From Panax quinquefolius (Eukaryota > Streptophyta > Magnoliopsida > Apiales > Araliaceae): a DNA stretch of 64,000 bases. The stretch lies in assembly GCA_020205615.1 (NCBI GenBank), contig CM035170.1, forward strand, positions 38,414,143-38,478,142. The letters are read 5' to 3'. Of the stretch, positions 1 to 11,266 are shown in pieces. How positions within the stretch are numbered: the first letter of the stretch is position 1; every line of letters starts with the position of its first letter. A program made the translations under genes and the position numbers. The notes beneath the pieces were generated by a model, which was not told the origin of the DNA, searched no databases, and saw only the letters and a program-made list of their open reading frames with translations.

Positions 1-513
1 TTACTTGTGTCCCTTTTCGTGCGTTACTTCCTAGAAAACTATATTGTATTCAAGTTAAAGGGAAATGAATCAGATTGTCAAAATGTGTGTTAGAAATACT
101 AATAAATGGAAATTATAATAAATTAAATATACTGAATTCTATATGCTTTCTCACACTTTAAAGCAGTTGTCTGTATAGTTGCTAAAACTTTACTTTCAGA
201 TGAATTGGAAGAATCTAATAATTAAATTTAGGTTTTGAGGTGTCCCAATCATCTAAAATGTTTTCAATTTGTGCGTCATGTTCTTTCAGAGTTTCTTTAT
301 TAGTGACTTATTTATTATTTCAAATTGTACCATACAATCCACCTATTAAGAATGGAAAACGTGTTGGATTATTGAATTTCCCATATTCTTCTGTACATTT
401 AATCAACATTTGATGACAATGTTTAAGTGATTCGAAAAAATATAGGTATATTTAGTTTTCTTATCTGAGCACAGTTATAACTTTTGACAGTGGAGGCTTA
501 GGAAAAAATATAT
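1..513. other. Intron sequence, nothing recognised
   Basis: AT-rich sequence with no long reading frame and no recognised element. By position it is part of the intron that precedes the first visible helicase exon at 14771. That intron is at least 14.77 kb inside this window. Confidence 0.6.
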
Positions 514-1995
514 GGCAAAACTAATGAGTTGGCACGTTTTATTTAATACACTACCGAACTTTTAATTTTTCAAATTACCCCATTGAACTAATTATTATTT
601 TTAAATTGGATCATTTTGTTAACTTTGGCTCACGGCTGTTAATTATTTTCCTCTATTATCCAACGTGGAGGTGAAAAAAATAGGAAAAAAATGACATGGC
701 CACGTGTATTACTCCACCACCCACCTCAGCTCACCAATTCAAATCAATTCATGTTTTCTTCCAAATGATTCACCTCACCTTATCTTATTAGTCTATTAAT
801 GCATCAAACCCTGGAAATATTTCTCCGACAACGATGCTGACGGAGAGATCCGATGCAACTGTCGACCCAACGCCGTTGCTGATCAACGCTGTCACATACT
901 AGATCTTCCGTGGCCACTGCTTCATCCGTCGGCCGTCGAGCCTCCGTGGCGTTCTTGGGTTCTCGCGCCGAACCAAAGAACGATTTAATGTCTTTGGAGC
1001 CATCGATGCGAGTCCACGAGTCTACCGCCGACAATAAGATCGAGTAGCGGCAGAAGCGATCAGGCGATACTCATGACCGATTGTGATTTCAGTAATAATT
1101 AGAAATTGGATTTATTGTAAAATAATTTTATTTAATTAAATAATGAATAAAATTATAATATATGTTATTATTATGTGTTAGTAAGATGAGGGTTGTTCTA
1201 TAACCTAAAATTATTGAAATGTAGTAGTATTTTGACTACGTGAAGGAATTATAGTGTTTGAATTTCTAAGACGAAAATAAAAGTTTTCCGAGAAATTTTC
1301 CGAAAAATACTATTCACGGATTTCTGCTCGGAAATTATTTTTGAACTTCAGAGAAATACGTAACGATAGAATAATAAGGGAGGATGGATTATGTAATAAT
1401 AATTCAAGTATGGCAAATGCAGTTTTTCACCTGCGTACTAAATTTGAGAACGTTAGTGAAAGTAAAGCGTTAATGAATAAAAGATGATCGTATGATACGT
1501 AAGTATTGTACAAGGTAATGAATACGAGTATGATACGAAGTATTATACGAGTATGTATGAATGATTGTATGTCGTATACGATAAATAAGTATACGAGTTA
1601 CAATACGAGAAGAATACGTAAACTATACGTTATAAGGCTTTAAGCCAAATGTATTGAACTTGTAGGATTTGGTAGGAATTATACAAGCCCAAGTGTAGGA
1701 ATGGTTAGAGTCCAATGGTAAGTATTGTTAAGGCCCAAATGTTTGTTAAATGCAAGCCCAAAGAATAAGGTAAGTTAATTAAACCTAAAGCCCAAATTAA
1801 GAACCGGATCCGTGGATGGATCTAATAGGTAAGAATGACCCATGGGGCAACCCATGTGGGCCCCATGATCACATGGTATGATCTTGGTGAGCAAGCAAAG
1901 GATAAGTTGTGTGGTTAGCAAGGAATGAATAGTAAGGAGGTAAATTAAGGAGGTGGGATGGCTTAATGACCAAACAACCCTAATCTAGGATTTCC

Positions 1996-2004
1996 TATAA
2001 ATAG
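1996..2004 (+). promoter_or_regulatory. TATA box of LTR-like element A
   Basis: TATAAATAG in a CCTATAAATAGAAGG context, followed by about 150 bp of A-rich leader before a splice-donor-like AAAG/GTAATG. This is the usual layout of an LTR promoter and transcribed leader. It is predicted from sequence only. Confidence 0.5.
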
Positions 2005-3700
2005 AAGGAGTGCTAGATCATTTGTTACTTGTTATTTCACCAACAACTTATAAGTGCTTATTCGTTAGAGAGAAAAAGTTAGAATAACTAGACTTTGTTA
2101 GTTCAAGAAGCAAGAAGTAAGAACAAGGAAGAACCAAGTGATCATCAAAGGTAATGATCCTAGACTATTAATCTTTCATCTCTTCAATTGTAGGTTGATA
2201 GAGAAGTGTTGATTGGTAGAACATGTATGCTAAGAAGTGATGAGAATGACTAATCAAAGGACTTAAACCTTAATAAGCCATGAACAAGAAATTCATATTT
2301 AAGTTATGAACCAAGGAAGAACATGTAAGAACTTATCATGTGTATAAGTTATTGGAATATGTTTGGTTAGGATGTTAGTATGATGTAATGAATCCATTTG
2401 AAACGATGTAAAATTTTTAAGTAACGACGTTATGGCGGAATTCATGAGTTTAGACGATAATCGTCGAAATCGTGAAATTCTCGAAATGGAAGTCAAAATT
2501 TGACATTGAACTCGGAAACGTTGGTTTTCGATGGAGATTAGTTTCAATTTGTGAGTCCGGGAAGTTCACTAAGTAAACATATTGTCAAAACTATCTCGGT
2601 GCCTGCGAGTTGGTGGCTGCGGCTTTATTGGCTCAAATTCAGATAAAGATGCCCAGCATGGCATTGTGTCCCACCATTAGTTATCAGTAGTTTCGCGTAC
2701 CGCTTGCATGTGAGACTTATAGAAGGAAGCAGAAATAGCCAACAAAGACTAGACAAGGCACAAAAATGAAAGCTTATGAAGATAGAAAGGAATTGGTTAA
2801 TTAGTAATGTACTGAAACCTAAAGTAACATTGTTTAAGATGTTATAAACCTTAAGTAGTACAACTAAAGGTTGAAGAAAGAGTACTCGAACGTGAATGTA
2901 AAACATTACGATAAACCATAACCAATGTTAAACAAATCTAATGAACGATTAGATTGAGAAGAAGGGTAAGATACGTTAGAAAGCATACATGTCTGACTTT
3001 GACCTAACGTGGTATGTTACATGATTATGTATTGTAGAGACCTTAAAGAATCAAAGAGAATTTGTATTGACTGTAGAAGACGCCAAAGGCAAGTATTCTG
3101 ACCCTTGTCTGAATTCTTTGGACAAGCTTTGTAATTCATGTACCTTACGCATGAATTGATGTATGATGAATTCGAAGCCAATTCCTTCGGCTAGACTTAA
3201 GATGTTTTATGGATTTCTTATAATCTATTGAAATGTTATCAAAGTTAAGTTTTGCCAAACTATTTTGGTACGGTTTTCAAAGGAAGACTGAGTATGCATA
3301 AACAAATGTTTTGTCGTCAAACGACAGGCACGCGAGGTTGCCAAAACTTAAACGTATACATAAGTTTAAAGAAAGTAGTGTTGTACAACATAGAATACTA
3401 TAGGCTGATTACCTAGACGTGCTCGTAAGTAATGCCGGACTTGTGGACTTGGTGCCGGGTTGTCCTTTTTAAAGAAAGTATGGAATGCTCATGGTCTTGA
3501 ACCAAACTTTATGAATGTTGTTCATGATGAAGTGTTTTGAAGGAAAAGAAGTGCTATTTTGAATTATCAATAGTACTTCATAACTATTGTTCAGTTATTG
3601 AAGATATACGATTCCTATGTTTCAAACATATTGTTTAAATGAAATTGTCATACTTGCTGAGCTAGTTATGCTCACTCTTGCTTAAACCATATGGATGTAG

Positions 3701-3762
3701 CTAAGACCGAACGGACCGAAGGATCCGGTAAAGATAAAGGGAAGGCCAAGGCGAACCTATAG
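3701..3762 (+). other. Conserved terminal micro-exon of LTR-like element A
   Basis: After an acceptor-like ATGTAG, 62 bases read as the end of a short protein, (A)KTERTEGSGKDKGKAKANL then TAG. Element C has a block of identical length (61612-61673) reading (A)[18 protein letters not shown] then TAG after a good acceptor TTTCAG. In both, about 215-220 bp remain to the element end. The equal length, shared KDKGK core and shared stop suggest a real coding or spliced feature, but its function is unknown. Confidence 0.4.
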
Positions 3763-4590
3763 ATTACCTTTGTAATAGTATAGGTGAATGTTATTATTTG
3801 ATATTATGACTAGAACACATGTAATGGTTATAAAGAACCTGGAGAATGGTAATATTGTTAGGAATATATATATAAGACATATTCGTTCTTTTGAGGCATT
3901 TCAATTGAATGTATGTGTGAACTGTAGCACCGTGTAGCACCATATGTCGGGTTGGAAGATACCCAGATTTGGGGGCGTCACAGATTCTCGACCTCGTTTG
4001 GAATTTCGCCTCTGCTCTCCTTTGACCTCAAAATGTCTTTCTTTTTTCATTCCTTTAGACCTTAAATGATTATCACTCGCCATTAACGATGCTCTGCATT
4101 TGCTTCAGGTTCGTCTTATTAATCTATATGGGTATCATGATTTTATTTCTCTTGGGATTCCCGATTTGGCTTTTAGGGTTTTAGGGTTAGCTTTCATTTG
4201 GGATTCTAGATTTTTTTTTAATCTTATAATTGTTAGAGGCGATGGACTGTTTTGGTGTTGATTGTTGATGCTTTGATCGAGTTGGGTGTATCTCCTTTAA
4301 TTTAAATTAAAGGTTTCTCTTTGATCGTCTTTAGTTTGTCATTTTTTGTGCTAATTAGGCCATCTCTTACTGCTTATTTTTGAATTTTGCAAATTCAGAA
4401 TTAGGATTTATTGGTATTTGTGTTTGTAGATGTGGGTTTATAAAACCCTTTGATGTAATTGTGTTATTCACTCTGAATTTGTAATCTTTCCTCAAAATCT
4501 CACCATGAATCCAAAGCTTGATTTCCTTTAAAATCACAAAATCCAACTATGAATTTGGTTAGAAATTAAAAGTAACTTTTCATGAATTTT

Positions 4591-4735
4591 TTGGTGATGG
4601 TCGTTTGGAATTTGGCGTTCGTGTTGGTGTTGATTGTTGTGTTGATTATGAGTCGGAAGGAGAAGTCGGCTAGTCCGTTGAGGCTTTGGGTTGTTGGGTA
4701 TTGTTGTTATGGTGTGCATTTCTGTGGAGTATAAG
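4591..4735 (+). pseudogene. Captured fragment of a plant RING-type E3 ligase (membrane segment)
   Basis: The + strand reads VVWNLAFV...SRKEKSASPLRLWVVGY, then after a small frame change MVCISVEYK. This matches the transmembrane stretch of the Arabidopsis At1g12760/At1g63170-type RING E3 family (pattern WNLAFV...LSRNE...PLRLWVVGYALQ...VCVCVEYR). The RING finger itself is absent. The fragment sits between MULE termini, lacks its start and is frame-broken, so it is a captured pseudogene piece. Family recognition is from memory of the motif, not from a search. Confidence 0.6.
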
Positions 4736-5028
4736 TAGAGGTATTATCAATTGAGGTTTGAGGCGGATGAGAGATTGGAGGCGGCGGAGGGAAAGGGTGG
4801 TGGTGGAGTAATTAGGGCCGTGTCATTTTCTTGTTTTTTTTTTTCTTTTCTTTTTCACGTTCACGTCAGATAATAGCTGAAAGGATTTAACAGTTGTGAG
4901 TCTAGAGTTAACAGAATAACCCAATTTAAAAATAATAATTAGTTCAATGGGTTAATTTGAAAAATTAAAAGTTCGGTAGTGTATGAAGTAAAATGTGCCA
5001 ACTACAGTGACTAAATCATTAGTTTGTC

Positions 5029-5717
5029 AAAAATATATTGAACAATTAGTACTCATGCTTCCGAAGCTAACTATTGTTTCAGCTTATATATTTCTTTTAA
5101 GATAATCACTTAAAAGACAAATTCAGGGGACAAGTCTTGGGTTGTTCAAGTATGTCAGGTAAGCAAAAGGGAGAGGAACAAAAAGACATTGCTGAAGAAA
5201 CTAAATTGAAGGGTGAAAATTAGTCATTTGAGGGTGTTTATAATTTCAAATTGTTGACATTGACATTCCTGGTAGCTTGGGGGTGGGAGAACAGACACGA
5301 TAGAAATAAAAGAAGAAAGAACAAAGGAGATTTTGCAAAGAGCAATAAATGAAGAAATTTGGAAGTGTGTTCGGAGTATTGATTCTCTGCCTCAGTTATG
5401 GAAAGTAATTTGCATCTATATTATTAATTTATAAAGACCCAACATTATATTGATGACAAATAAAGTGAAAAAGAAATTTTTTATACATTTCAATGGAGGA
5501 AGACGAAAAGAGTTGTGTTGATGAAAGCACGTGTCTAAAGGAGAAAATGAAAAAAATATATTTTAGAGATTACTTGGGAGAATAAAGAAGAAAAATGAGA
5601 CAACAAAAGTGACGAATTTGAAAAGAATTATTTAAAGAGGTAACAGGAGAAAAAAAGGAGGAAAAGATAAATGAAGAAGCTAAAGAAATTGTAAAAGTAG
5701 TTGAAGAATATTTCAAT
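5029..5717. other. Intron sequence between two elements
   Basis: Begins and ends with the target duplications of the flanking elements. A purine-rich stretch (5290-5700) is present. No exon of the helicase and no known element was recognised here. Confidence 0.5.
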
Positions 5718-5970
5718 GGGTTAAATGCAAAGTCGACCACTGAACTTTTCTGATATTTGGGTATTGAGCCCCTTTCTTCCGGTCAACGCAAACTGAGTCC
5801 CTTTCTATTAAAAAATTTGGATTTTGAACCCCTAGGCGCCACATGTGCGTTGACCTGCTGATGTGGCACACATGGCGCCTACGTGGTACATCTGACGCGA
5901 CATTTTATATTTTAATTTGACACGTGGCAGATTTGATGTGGCTTCTTTAGAATTTTTTCCAAAAAGTTCT

Positions 5971-6037
5971 CTCCCTAGGTTTGAACTCATAACCTCAAGT
6001 GTAAAACTTTAGTCATCTAACCACTAGAGCACCACAA
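5971..6037 (-). pseudogene. tRNA-like sequence in left arm of foldback element
   Basis: Reading the minus strand gives GGTGCTCTAGTGGTTAGATG, a good match to a Pol III A box, and about 35 bases later GAGTTCAAACCTAGG, a B-box-like sequence. This is the layout of a tRNA or a tRNA-derived SINE head. The inverse copy is at 6952-7015. I could not fold a confident full cloverleaf by eye. Confidence 0.4.
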
Positions 6038-6420
6038 GTTAGCTATTAATATTTTGCAAGAACTAATCTTTATATCAAAACATTTCATTCCCCCCTCAAA
6101 AAAAAAAAAAATAAAAAATACTACACGGTTACTACAATTTTGCTAGCTTTTATATGGGTACTACAATAACAATAACAATAACAATAATACCCTGTTCATG
6201 TAATATAAACATAATTCAGAATTTAAAAAAGAAAAGAAAAGAAAAAAGATTTAATTATTTTAATGTTGAATGAAATCCAACTACTTAACTTACTGCAAAG
6301 AAGCAACAAGCAAGTTGAAGAAATGATTTCATCTTCCAAGATTCCAAATCTCTTTCCAGGAACAATGCTACTACTTCTAATTGTAACATGGCCATGAAAC
6401 ACATCCAAGCAGACAATGAT

Positions 6421-6806
<386 letters not shown>

Positions 6807-6951
6807 TGTTAATGAAACTTTATTTGAAGAAAATAGTACCCATATAAAAGCTAGCAAAATTGTAGTAACTGTGTAGTATTTTAATTTTTTTTAGGGGAAA
6901 TGAAATGTTTTGATATAAAGATTAGTCCTTGCAAAATATTAATAGCTAACT

Positions 6952-7015
6952 TGTGGTGCTCTAGTGGTTAGATGACTAAAGTTTTACACTTGAGGTTGTG
7001 AGTTCAAACCTAGGG
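6952..7015 (+). pseudogene. tRNA-like sequence in right arm of foldback element
   Basis: A-box-like TGGTGCTCTAGTGG at 6954-6967 and B-box-like GAGTTCAAACC at 7000-7010, spaced as in a tRNA gene. It is the mirror copy of the sequence at 5971-6037. It may have been captured by the element or be part of a SINE. Confidence 0.4.
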
Positions 7016-7988
7016 AGACAAATTTTTGGAAAAAAATCTAAAGAAGCCACATCAAATCTGCCACGTGTCAAATTAAAATATAAAATGTCGTACGATGTGC
7101 CACGAAGCGTTTACGTGTGCCACATCACGGTCAATACACATGTGGCGCCTGGGGGTTCAAAGTCCAAATTTTTGAATAGAAAGGGGCTCAGTTTGCGTTG
7201 ACTGGAAGAAAGGGGCTCAATACTCAAATATCAGAAAAGTTCAGTGGTCGACTTTGCATTTAACCCATATTTCAATAGAATTGAGCTTGTCAAGATTGAG
7301 AAAGCAGAAGAAGAGATTATTAACGAAGACTACTAAGTACAAAATTTCAGGTATGATTTCAATATTCACTATGGAAATAGTAATTTTATTGGCAAAAAAC
7401 ACCTTTACCTCCCTGTGGTCGTCGATTTGTAAGCAATTGGCCAGCAAACTTTAAAAATATGCAATTGAACCACTGTGCTTTCTAAAAATGATAATTCAGG
7501 CCATTCCGTCTAATTTCTTGGACGCCAAATATTTTCAGACGTGACATTGAAAAAAAAAATCAAAAAATCATTATTTTCTGATGTGGCAACACAAAACTGT
7601 AAGCATTGAGTCACTGTACTTTAAAAAAATGTAATTGACCCACTAAACTTTTAAAAAAAATTTAATTAGGTCATTCATTGGACGGACGTCAAATACTATG
7701 AAAAATATTAAAATCTATTAATAACTAAACATAAAAATAAAATAAAAAAAATAGAACCAAATCAAAATCAATATAAGAGTGAAGAGGGGTGGTTTTCTGC
7801 ACTTCTTATGTGGATTTATTGGGTTTATATTATATTAAATTTTAGATTTTAGGGTTTTTGCGGTGGAAGATAATTTGGGTCTATTGGGAGTAGTTTTGCT
7901 TCAATCTTCTAACTTTTTTCTTAAATGTTCAGATAAAAATAAGTTGGATATATGAACATTTTTTTCTAAATATTTAAACAACTTTTGA

Positions 7989-8016
7989 CTAAGATATGGC
8001 AACACAATTCTTCAGT
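7989..8016 (+). repeat. 28-bp direct repeat, copy 1, at PPR fragment edge
   Basis: CTAAGATATGGCAACACAAT followed by TCTTCAGT recurs with one mismatch at 8748-8775. The two copies bracket the PPR fragment. It may record the capture or rearrangement event. Confidence 0.8.
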
Positions 8017-8800
8017 AATTCTATCAACACAATTATTCACATACACTGCAATCATAACATTCCATGAAACCAAACTCTCATTAGCATGGTTTATGAACAT
8101 ATCATTCACATCCATGACATTGTTACGTGATGTATTAGTTAGAGCAGGCAAGAGGCTAGCCATTGTACCAGAATCGGGTTCGACGCCAAATGTTTGCTTA
8201 TCCCTGCAAACTTCCAATGCATCATCAAATCGTCCATTTTGTGCATACCCAACAACAAATGAGTTCCAAGAAACCACATCTCTATTAGGCATTTCATCAA
8301 GCACCCTGCAGACTTCCACCAAATAACCACATTTGCCATACATGGAGATCAACCCATTCCCTATAAAGAGATTCAAATCAAGGCCCACTTTAACAACTGA
8401 AGCATGAATCTGCAAACCGACCCATAAACTAGCAGAGCCAGAGCAGGCTTTTAAAACACAAGGGTACGTATAATGGTCAGGAAAAATGCTATGGGTGGCC
8501 ATGTTTTTATATACAACAAGAGCATCTTGGTAAAAATGGTTGTTCACGTAGCTTCTGATCATGACATTGAAAAAGACAACATTTTTATCCAGCGTTTCAT
8601 CAAATATGTGGCGGGTGATTCCTGGCTGGCCGAATGCAGAATAAGCTCTCATCAATTTGATCCCAATGGATGAGTTTGAGGTGAGATTTTGCTGTAAGAT
8701 GATCTTAGAATGGATTTTCTTTAAGCCTGTAATATTTGCGCATTCGTCTAAGATATGTCAACACAATTCTTCAGTGAGGACTGTATCAACTTTTGACTTG
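7990..8800 (-). pseudogene. Captured PPR protein gene fragment (At3g49142-like)
   Basis: Minus-strand translation shows several plant-type pentatricopeptide repeats in a row, with diagnostic strings KLMRAYSAFGQPGI, NVMIRSYVNN, PDHYTYPCVLKACS, NGLISMYGKCG, RDVVSWNSFVVGYAQNGR and GTMASLLPAL. This is close in wording and order to the N-terminal third of Arabidopsis At3g49142 (PLS-class, organelle RNA-binding family). The frame extends beyond the longest open stretch: upstream of it, around 8660-8790, an in-frame TGA stands where a Trp would fit (EELC-stop-HILDECANITGL). The C-terminal two thirds, including E and DYW regions, are missing. It lies within a MULE and is a captured fragment, not a working gene. 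Family-level call is firm; the closest relative is from memory. Confidence 0.85.
8748..8775 (+). repeat. 28-bp direct repeat, copy 2, at PPR fragment edge
   Basis: CTAAGATATGTCAACACAAT followed by TCTTCAGT, one base different from 7989-8016. In this copy the minus-strand reading continues naturally into the N-terminal PPR sequence, so this is probably the original position. Confidence 0.8.
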
Positions 8801-9098
8801 TACATAATAACAATACCTGAACTCTATATGTACTAGGACTCTTCATTAAACTTCTTCCTAAATATGTCACTTTCTCACCAATCCAAAGAAGCCCTAATTG
8901 TGGGTTCATTGGGCTATTGGCACAACCAAAAAGAAGGTTTAGAAAAGGGTTGGTTCGAAGTCCACTGTCCACAACAACATATGGCATCTCCTTGAGCCTT
9001 ACTCCCGCTAAACCTCCACTTAAACCTGATTTTACCCACCAGTCCACCACCTTCCTCCAAGTTCCAATCACCAAATCACAACCGTCATTATTCGTGCC

Positions 9099-9480
9099 AT
9101 GGCCACCGCTACCCACGACGGAGGTGGAGGGATTGAAAAGACCCTCCACCGCCTGAAATCAACGGAGCCACCACTCTACCTCTCCCCTTCACCTGACCTT
9201 TCTCAATCCGCTCGTTCAGCCTCCCAATACTTATTCTCCCTCCTCAGACCCTTCACTCCCAAATCACCTTTCAGTACCCTCCTCACTCAAGGATTTGATG
9301 CCGAGCAGATTTAGCAACAAATCGACCTCCAATCCCAGCCCTTGATCTCCAGTCTCCGCCGAGAAGTAAAGAATTTCGAGAAGAATCCAGAAGAAATCAG
9401 AAAGCTCTTAGATTTTGAGAAGAGTAAGGGTTTAGGTTTTGAGAGAGAAATTGTAGGTGTGGAGGAGAGAGAAAGTGAGG
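9099..9480 (+). pseudogene. Captured 5' part of an MPP10-like U3 snoRNP gene
   Basis: From ATG at 9099 the frame reads THDGGGGIEKTLHRLKSTEP, then ARSASQYLFSLLRPF and GFDAEQI-stop-QQIDLQSQPL, then RREVKNFEKNPEEIRKLLDF. The GFDxEQIWQQI-LQ-QP core is characteristic of the N-terminus of MPP10, a component of the U3 snoRNP used in 18S rRNA processing. The Trp codon in EQIW has become TAG (TGG to TAG) at about 9312, so the frame is dead. The rest of the gene is absent. It sits inside a MULE on the strand opposite to the PPR fragment. Confidence 0.72.
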
Positions 9481-9770
9481 GTTGATCCGACTAAGCATTT
9501 ACATGTCATTTTTTTTATTTTTAATTTACTTTTGAATTGCCACGTGTGTAATAAATAGATGTCCGTCCAAGAAATTGGACGGAATGGTCTGAATTTTCAA
9601 TTTTTGAAAGCACAGTCGTCCAATTGCATATTTTTAAAGTTCAGTGGCCAATTGCTTACAAGTCGACAACCACAAGGGGACAAAGGTGTTTTTTGCCTAA
9701 TTTTATTTGATGGAGTCGAAGATAATTTAATAGTCTTCCAAAGTTGAAAACTTTGATCATAAAAGGATGA

Positions 9771-10104
9771 CTAAAATACAATTTGCACCTTAAAGTTGGT
9801 AGGGTTGTTGAGTTGTGTACCCCAATGTTTAAAATGTATCTAAATTCTAAGTGCACCCGAAAGTTCTTTTTGAAGTTTGTTTAGCAAAAAAGAACTTTGG
9901 GGTCCGCTTTGGCTGTTTAAAGCCTTGGAAGAGTGCATTTTGTTTAGGAGAAAAGAACTTCGGGAGTTATTTTGGTTAGTTAAAGCCTCAGAGAGTGCAT
10001 TTTGCTTAGCGGAAAAGAACCTTTGGGTGCATTTAGATACATTTAAACATTGAGATGTAAATCTCAACAACTTTACAAACTTTGGTGGTGCAAATTGTAT
10101 TTTA
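9771..10104. mobile_element. Short inverted-repeat element with internal repeats
   Basis: Left CTAAAATACAATTTGCACC and right GGTGCAAATTGTATTTTA are inverted partners, and the inverted similarity extends about 90 bp (GTTGAG, CAATGTTTAAA, TGTATCTAAAT and TGCACCC are shared). Internally about three degenerate copies of a ~70-bp unit contain GAGTGCATTTTG and AAAAGAAC. Exact borders and target duplication are uncertain. It looks like a MULE-derived MITE. Confidence 0.65.
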
Positions 10105-10610
10105 AAAGATATTTTGTGAAGATGTATCTTGATTTCATGAATTTCTGATGAAGTTTGAGAAAATATTATGTTTGTCAAGAATAATGGTTAAGGATTTGGA
10201 CTTTGAATTTTGTGAAAGACATTGAATGTATCACCATGGAGAAATATTTTGATCTACACGAGCTTGTTAAAGTTAAAAATGAAAAAGCATTTGACGAAAT
10301 TCAATTATTCAAGAAGCATGATAAGTTCGAGAAGTTTGAAAACAAGATCAGGAAGAACAAATGGAAACTCCAAACACGTGTGAAGAAGAATTTTGGAGGC
10401 TCAAAAGTAAAGAAAATAAAGAAATTTCTCACGAAAATCGCAAAAAATGATCCAAGTGTTTCAATGTGTTAATGATTGAAAAATAATTTGTGCCTTATAG
10501 TCAACAGAGATGACTTTAAGAATTCTTTTGATTGAAGGCATCAAAAGATTTTTAAGTAGACCCCTTAATTTTGACATTTTCACATTTTATGCACCAAAGT
10601 TTAAGAGGGG
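10105..10610 (+). other. Probable degraded internal region next to a copia LTR
   Basis: The sequence ends in a purine-rich tract AAGTTTAAGAGGGG immediately before an LTR start, as expected for a polypurine tract. A lysine-rich reading frame at 10203-10472 has no recognised domain and starts at a non-ATG codon. I call the segment element-derived only because of the tract and LTR that follow. Confidence 0.35.
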
Positions 10611-10978
10611 TGTTGGAAATATAAACTTGATTTATAAGTTTAGTATTGTGTTCCATGAAAAATATAAATAATAAGGCATGTGGATAGATGTGGTGTTAGG
10701 TTCACAGTACATATATGTATCTAAAAGTTTCTTTGGACATGTTTATAGTCTTTAGATTCATAATTCTTATACATGTATTTTGGTCAATTAGTGATTATTT
10801 GAGTTACCGTAGAAATGTTATATGAGTCTTATAAATAGTTTATAATTGAGTTATTTTTTGTAACAAGAATCAAAGTAATCTTGAGTGTCATCTCTTACAT
10901 ATATCCACTTCCTCTCCATTTTAATATCCTCTCCTCAAATTTCCATCAGAAAGTACACTTTCATATTGTGGTCTAACA
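10611..10978 (+). mobile_element. Copia-type LTR (368 bp)
   Basis: Starts TGTTGGAAATATAAAC directly after a polypurine tract and ends TTGTGGTCTAACA, so the TGTT/AACA ends match an LTR. A TATA-like CTTATAAATAG lies near 10831-10841 and a T/C-rich stretch follows. No second LTR was found, so this is a solo or 3' LTR. Confidence 0.65.
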
Positions 10979-11266
10979 ATCCCCGCTGTCCACTTAATCC
11001 AAGGAGCTAGGCAAGACATGTACCACCTAGATTTAGTTGGGCACCTAGGCCCCTGCCTAGGCAAAACAGACCTCTATTGCATCGATTTAATAAAGTCTGA
11101 AATTTTACAATACTTGAAACAAATTTGTTAAGTATTAAAAGATTTTTTTTTATGTTGGTATATTTTTTCATGTAAACTTTTAAAATATTACATCCACTAT
11201 ATGCTTTTTTTTAGTATAGCAAGTATATAAAATGCAAAAATAAATAAGTGAAACTGCCTAAGAAAA
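10979..11266. other. Possible hAT-type remnant, then intron
   Basis: A GC-richer patch (10980-11080) contains GGCACCTAGGC and CTGCCTAGGCA, resembling the subterminal clusters of the hAT MITEs elsewhere in the window. No ends or target duplication were found. Confidence 0.3.

Larger units (their letters stand above)
1082..3982 (+). mobile_element. Large LTR-like element A (solo LTR or LARD)
   Basis: A block of about 2.9 kb begins TGTGATTTCAG and ends GGGGGCGTCACA, giving TGTGA/TCACA inverted ends as in LTRs. Flanks show only a near match (GATTG/GATTC if the start is placed at 1084), so the left border is uncertain by a few bases. It has a TATA box at 1996, a splice-donor-like AAAG/GTAATG near 2150, and a short conserved reading frame close to its right end (3701-3762). 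It contains no gag or pol, so it is either a solo LTR or a non-autonomous element. It shares its right end and terminal reading frame with element C (56256-61888). Confidence 0.65.
514..5028. mobile_element. Mutator-like element (Pack-MULE) with nested LTR element
   Basis: The left end begins GGCAAAACTAATGA and the right end is its inverted partner (TCATTAGTTTGTC), with the inverted similarity running about 130 bp inward (for example CACTACCGAAC at 550-560 against GTTCGGTAGTG at 4971-4981). The element is flanked by a perfect 10-bp direct repeat AAAAATATAT at 504-513 and 5029-5038, the size expected for Mutator-type insertion. No transposase is visible, so it is non-autonomous. The interior carries a piece of a plant RING E3 ligase gene (4591-4735) and a GC-richer piece of unknown origin at about 800-1080. 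An LTR element of about 2.9 kb is inserted in the interior; without it the MULE would be about 1.6 kb. Confidence 0.88.
7391..9697. mobile_element. Pack-MULE carrying PPR and MPP10 gene pieces
   Basis: Left end GGCAAAAAACACCTTTACC and right end GGACAAAGGTGTTTTTTGCC are inverted partners, and the inverted similarity continues through GTAAGCAATTGGCC for at least 150 bp. The target duplication is a perfect 10-bp TAATTTTATT (7381-7390 and 9698-9707). The 2307-bp element has no transposase. Inside are a PPR gene piece on the minus strand and the first-exon region of an MPP10-like gene on the plus strand, so two unrelated host genes were captured in opposite orientation. Confidence 0.93.

Noticed and set aside
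8748..9149. 133-residue minus-strand frame opposite the MPP10 start
   Set aside because: No recognised domain; its right part is antisense to the MPP10-like exon and its left part overlaps the PPR N-terminal reading.
10203..10472. Lysine-rich 89-residue frame
   Set aside because: Non-ATG start, no domain recognised, AT-rich composition explains Lys richness; kept only as possible element interior.
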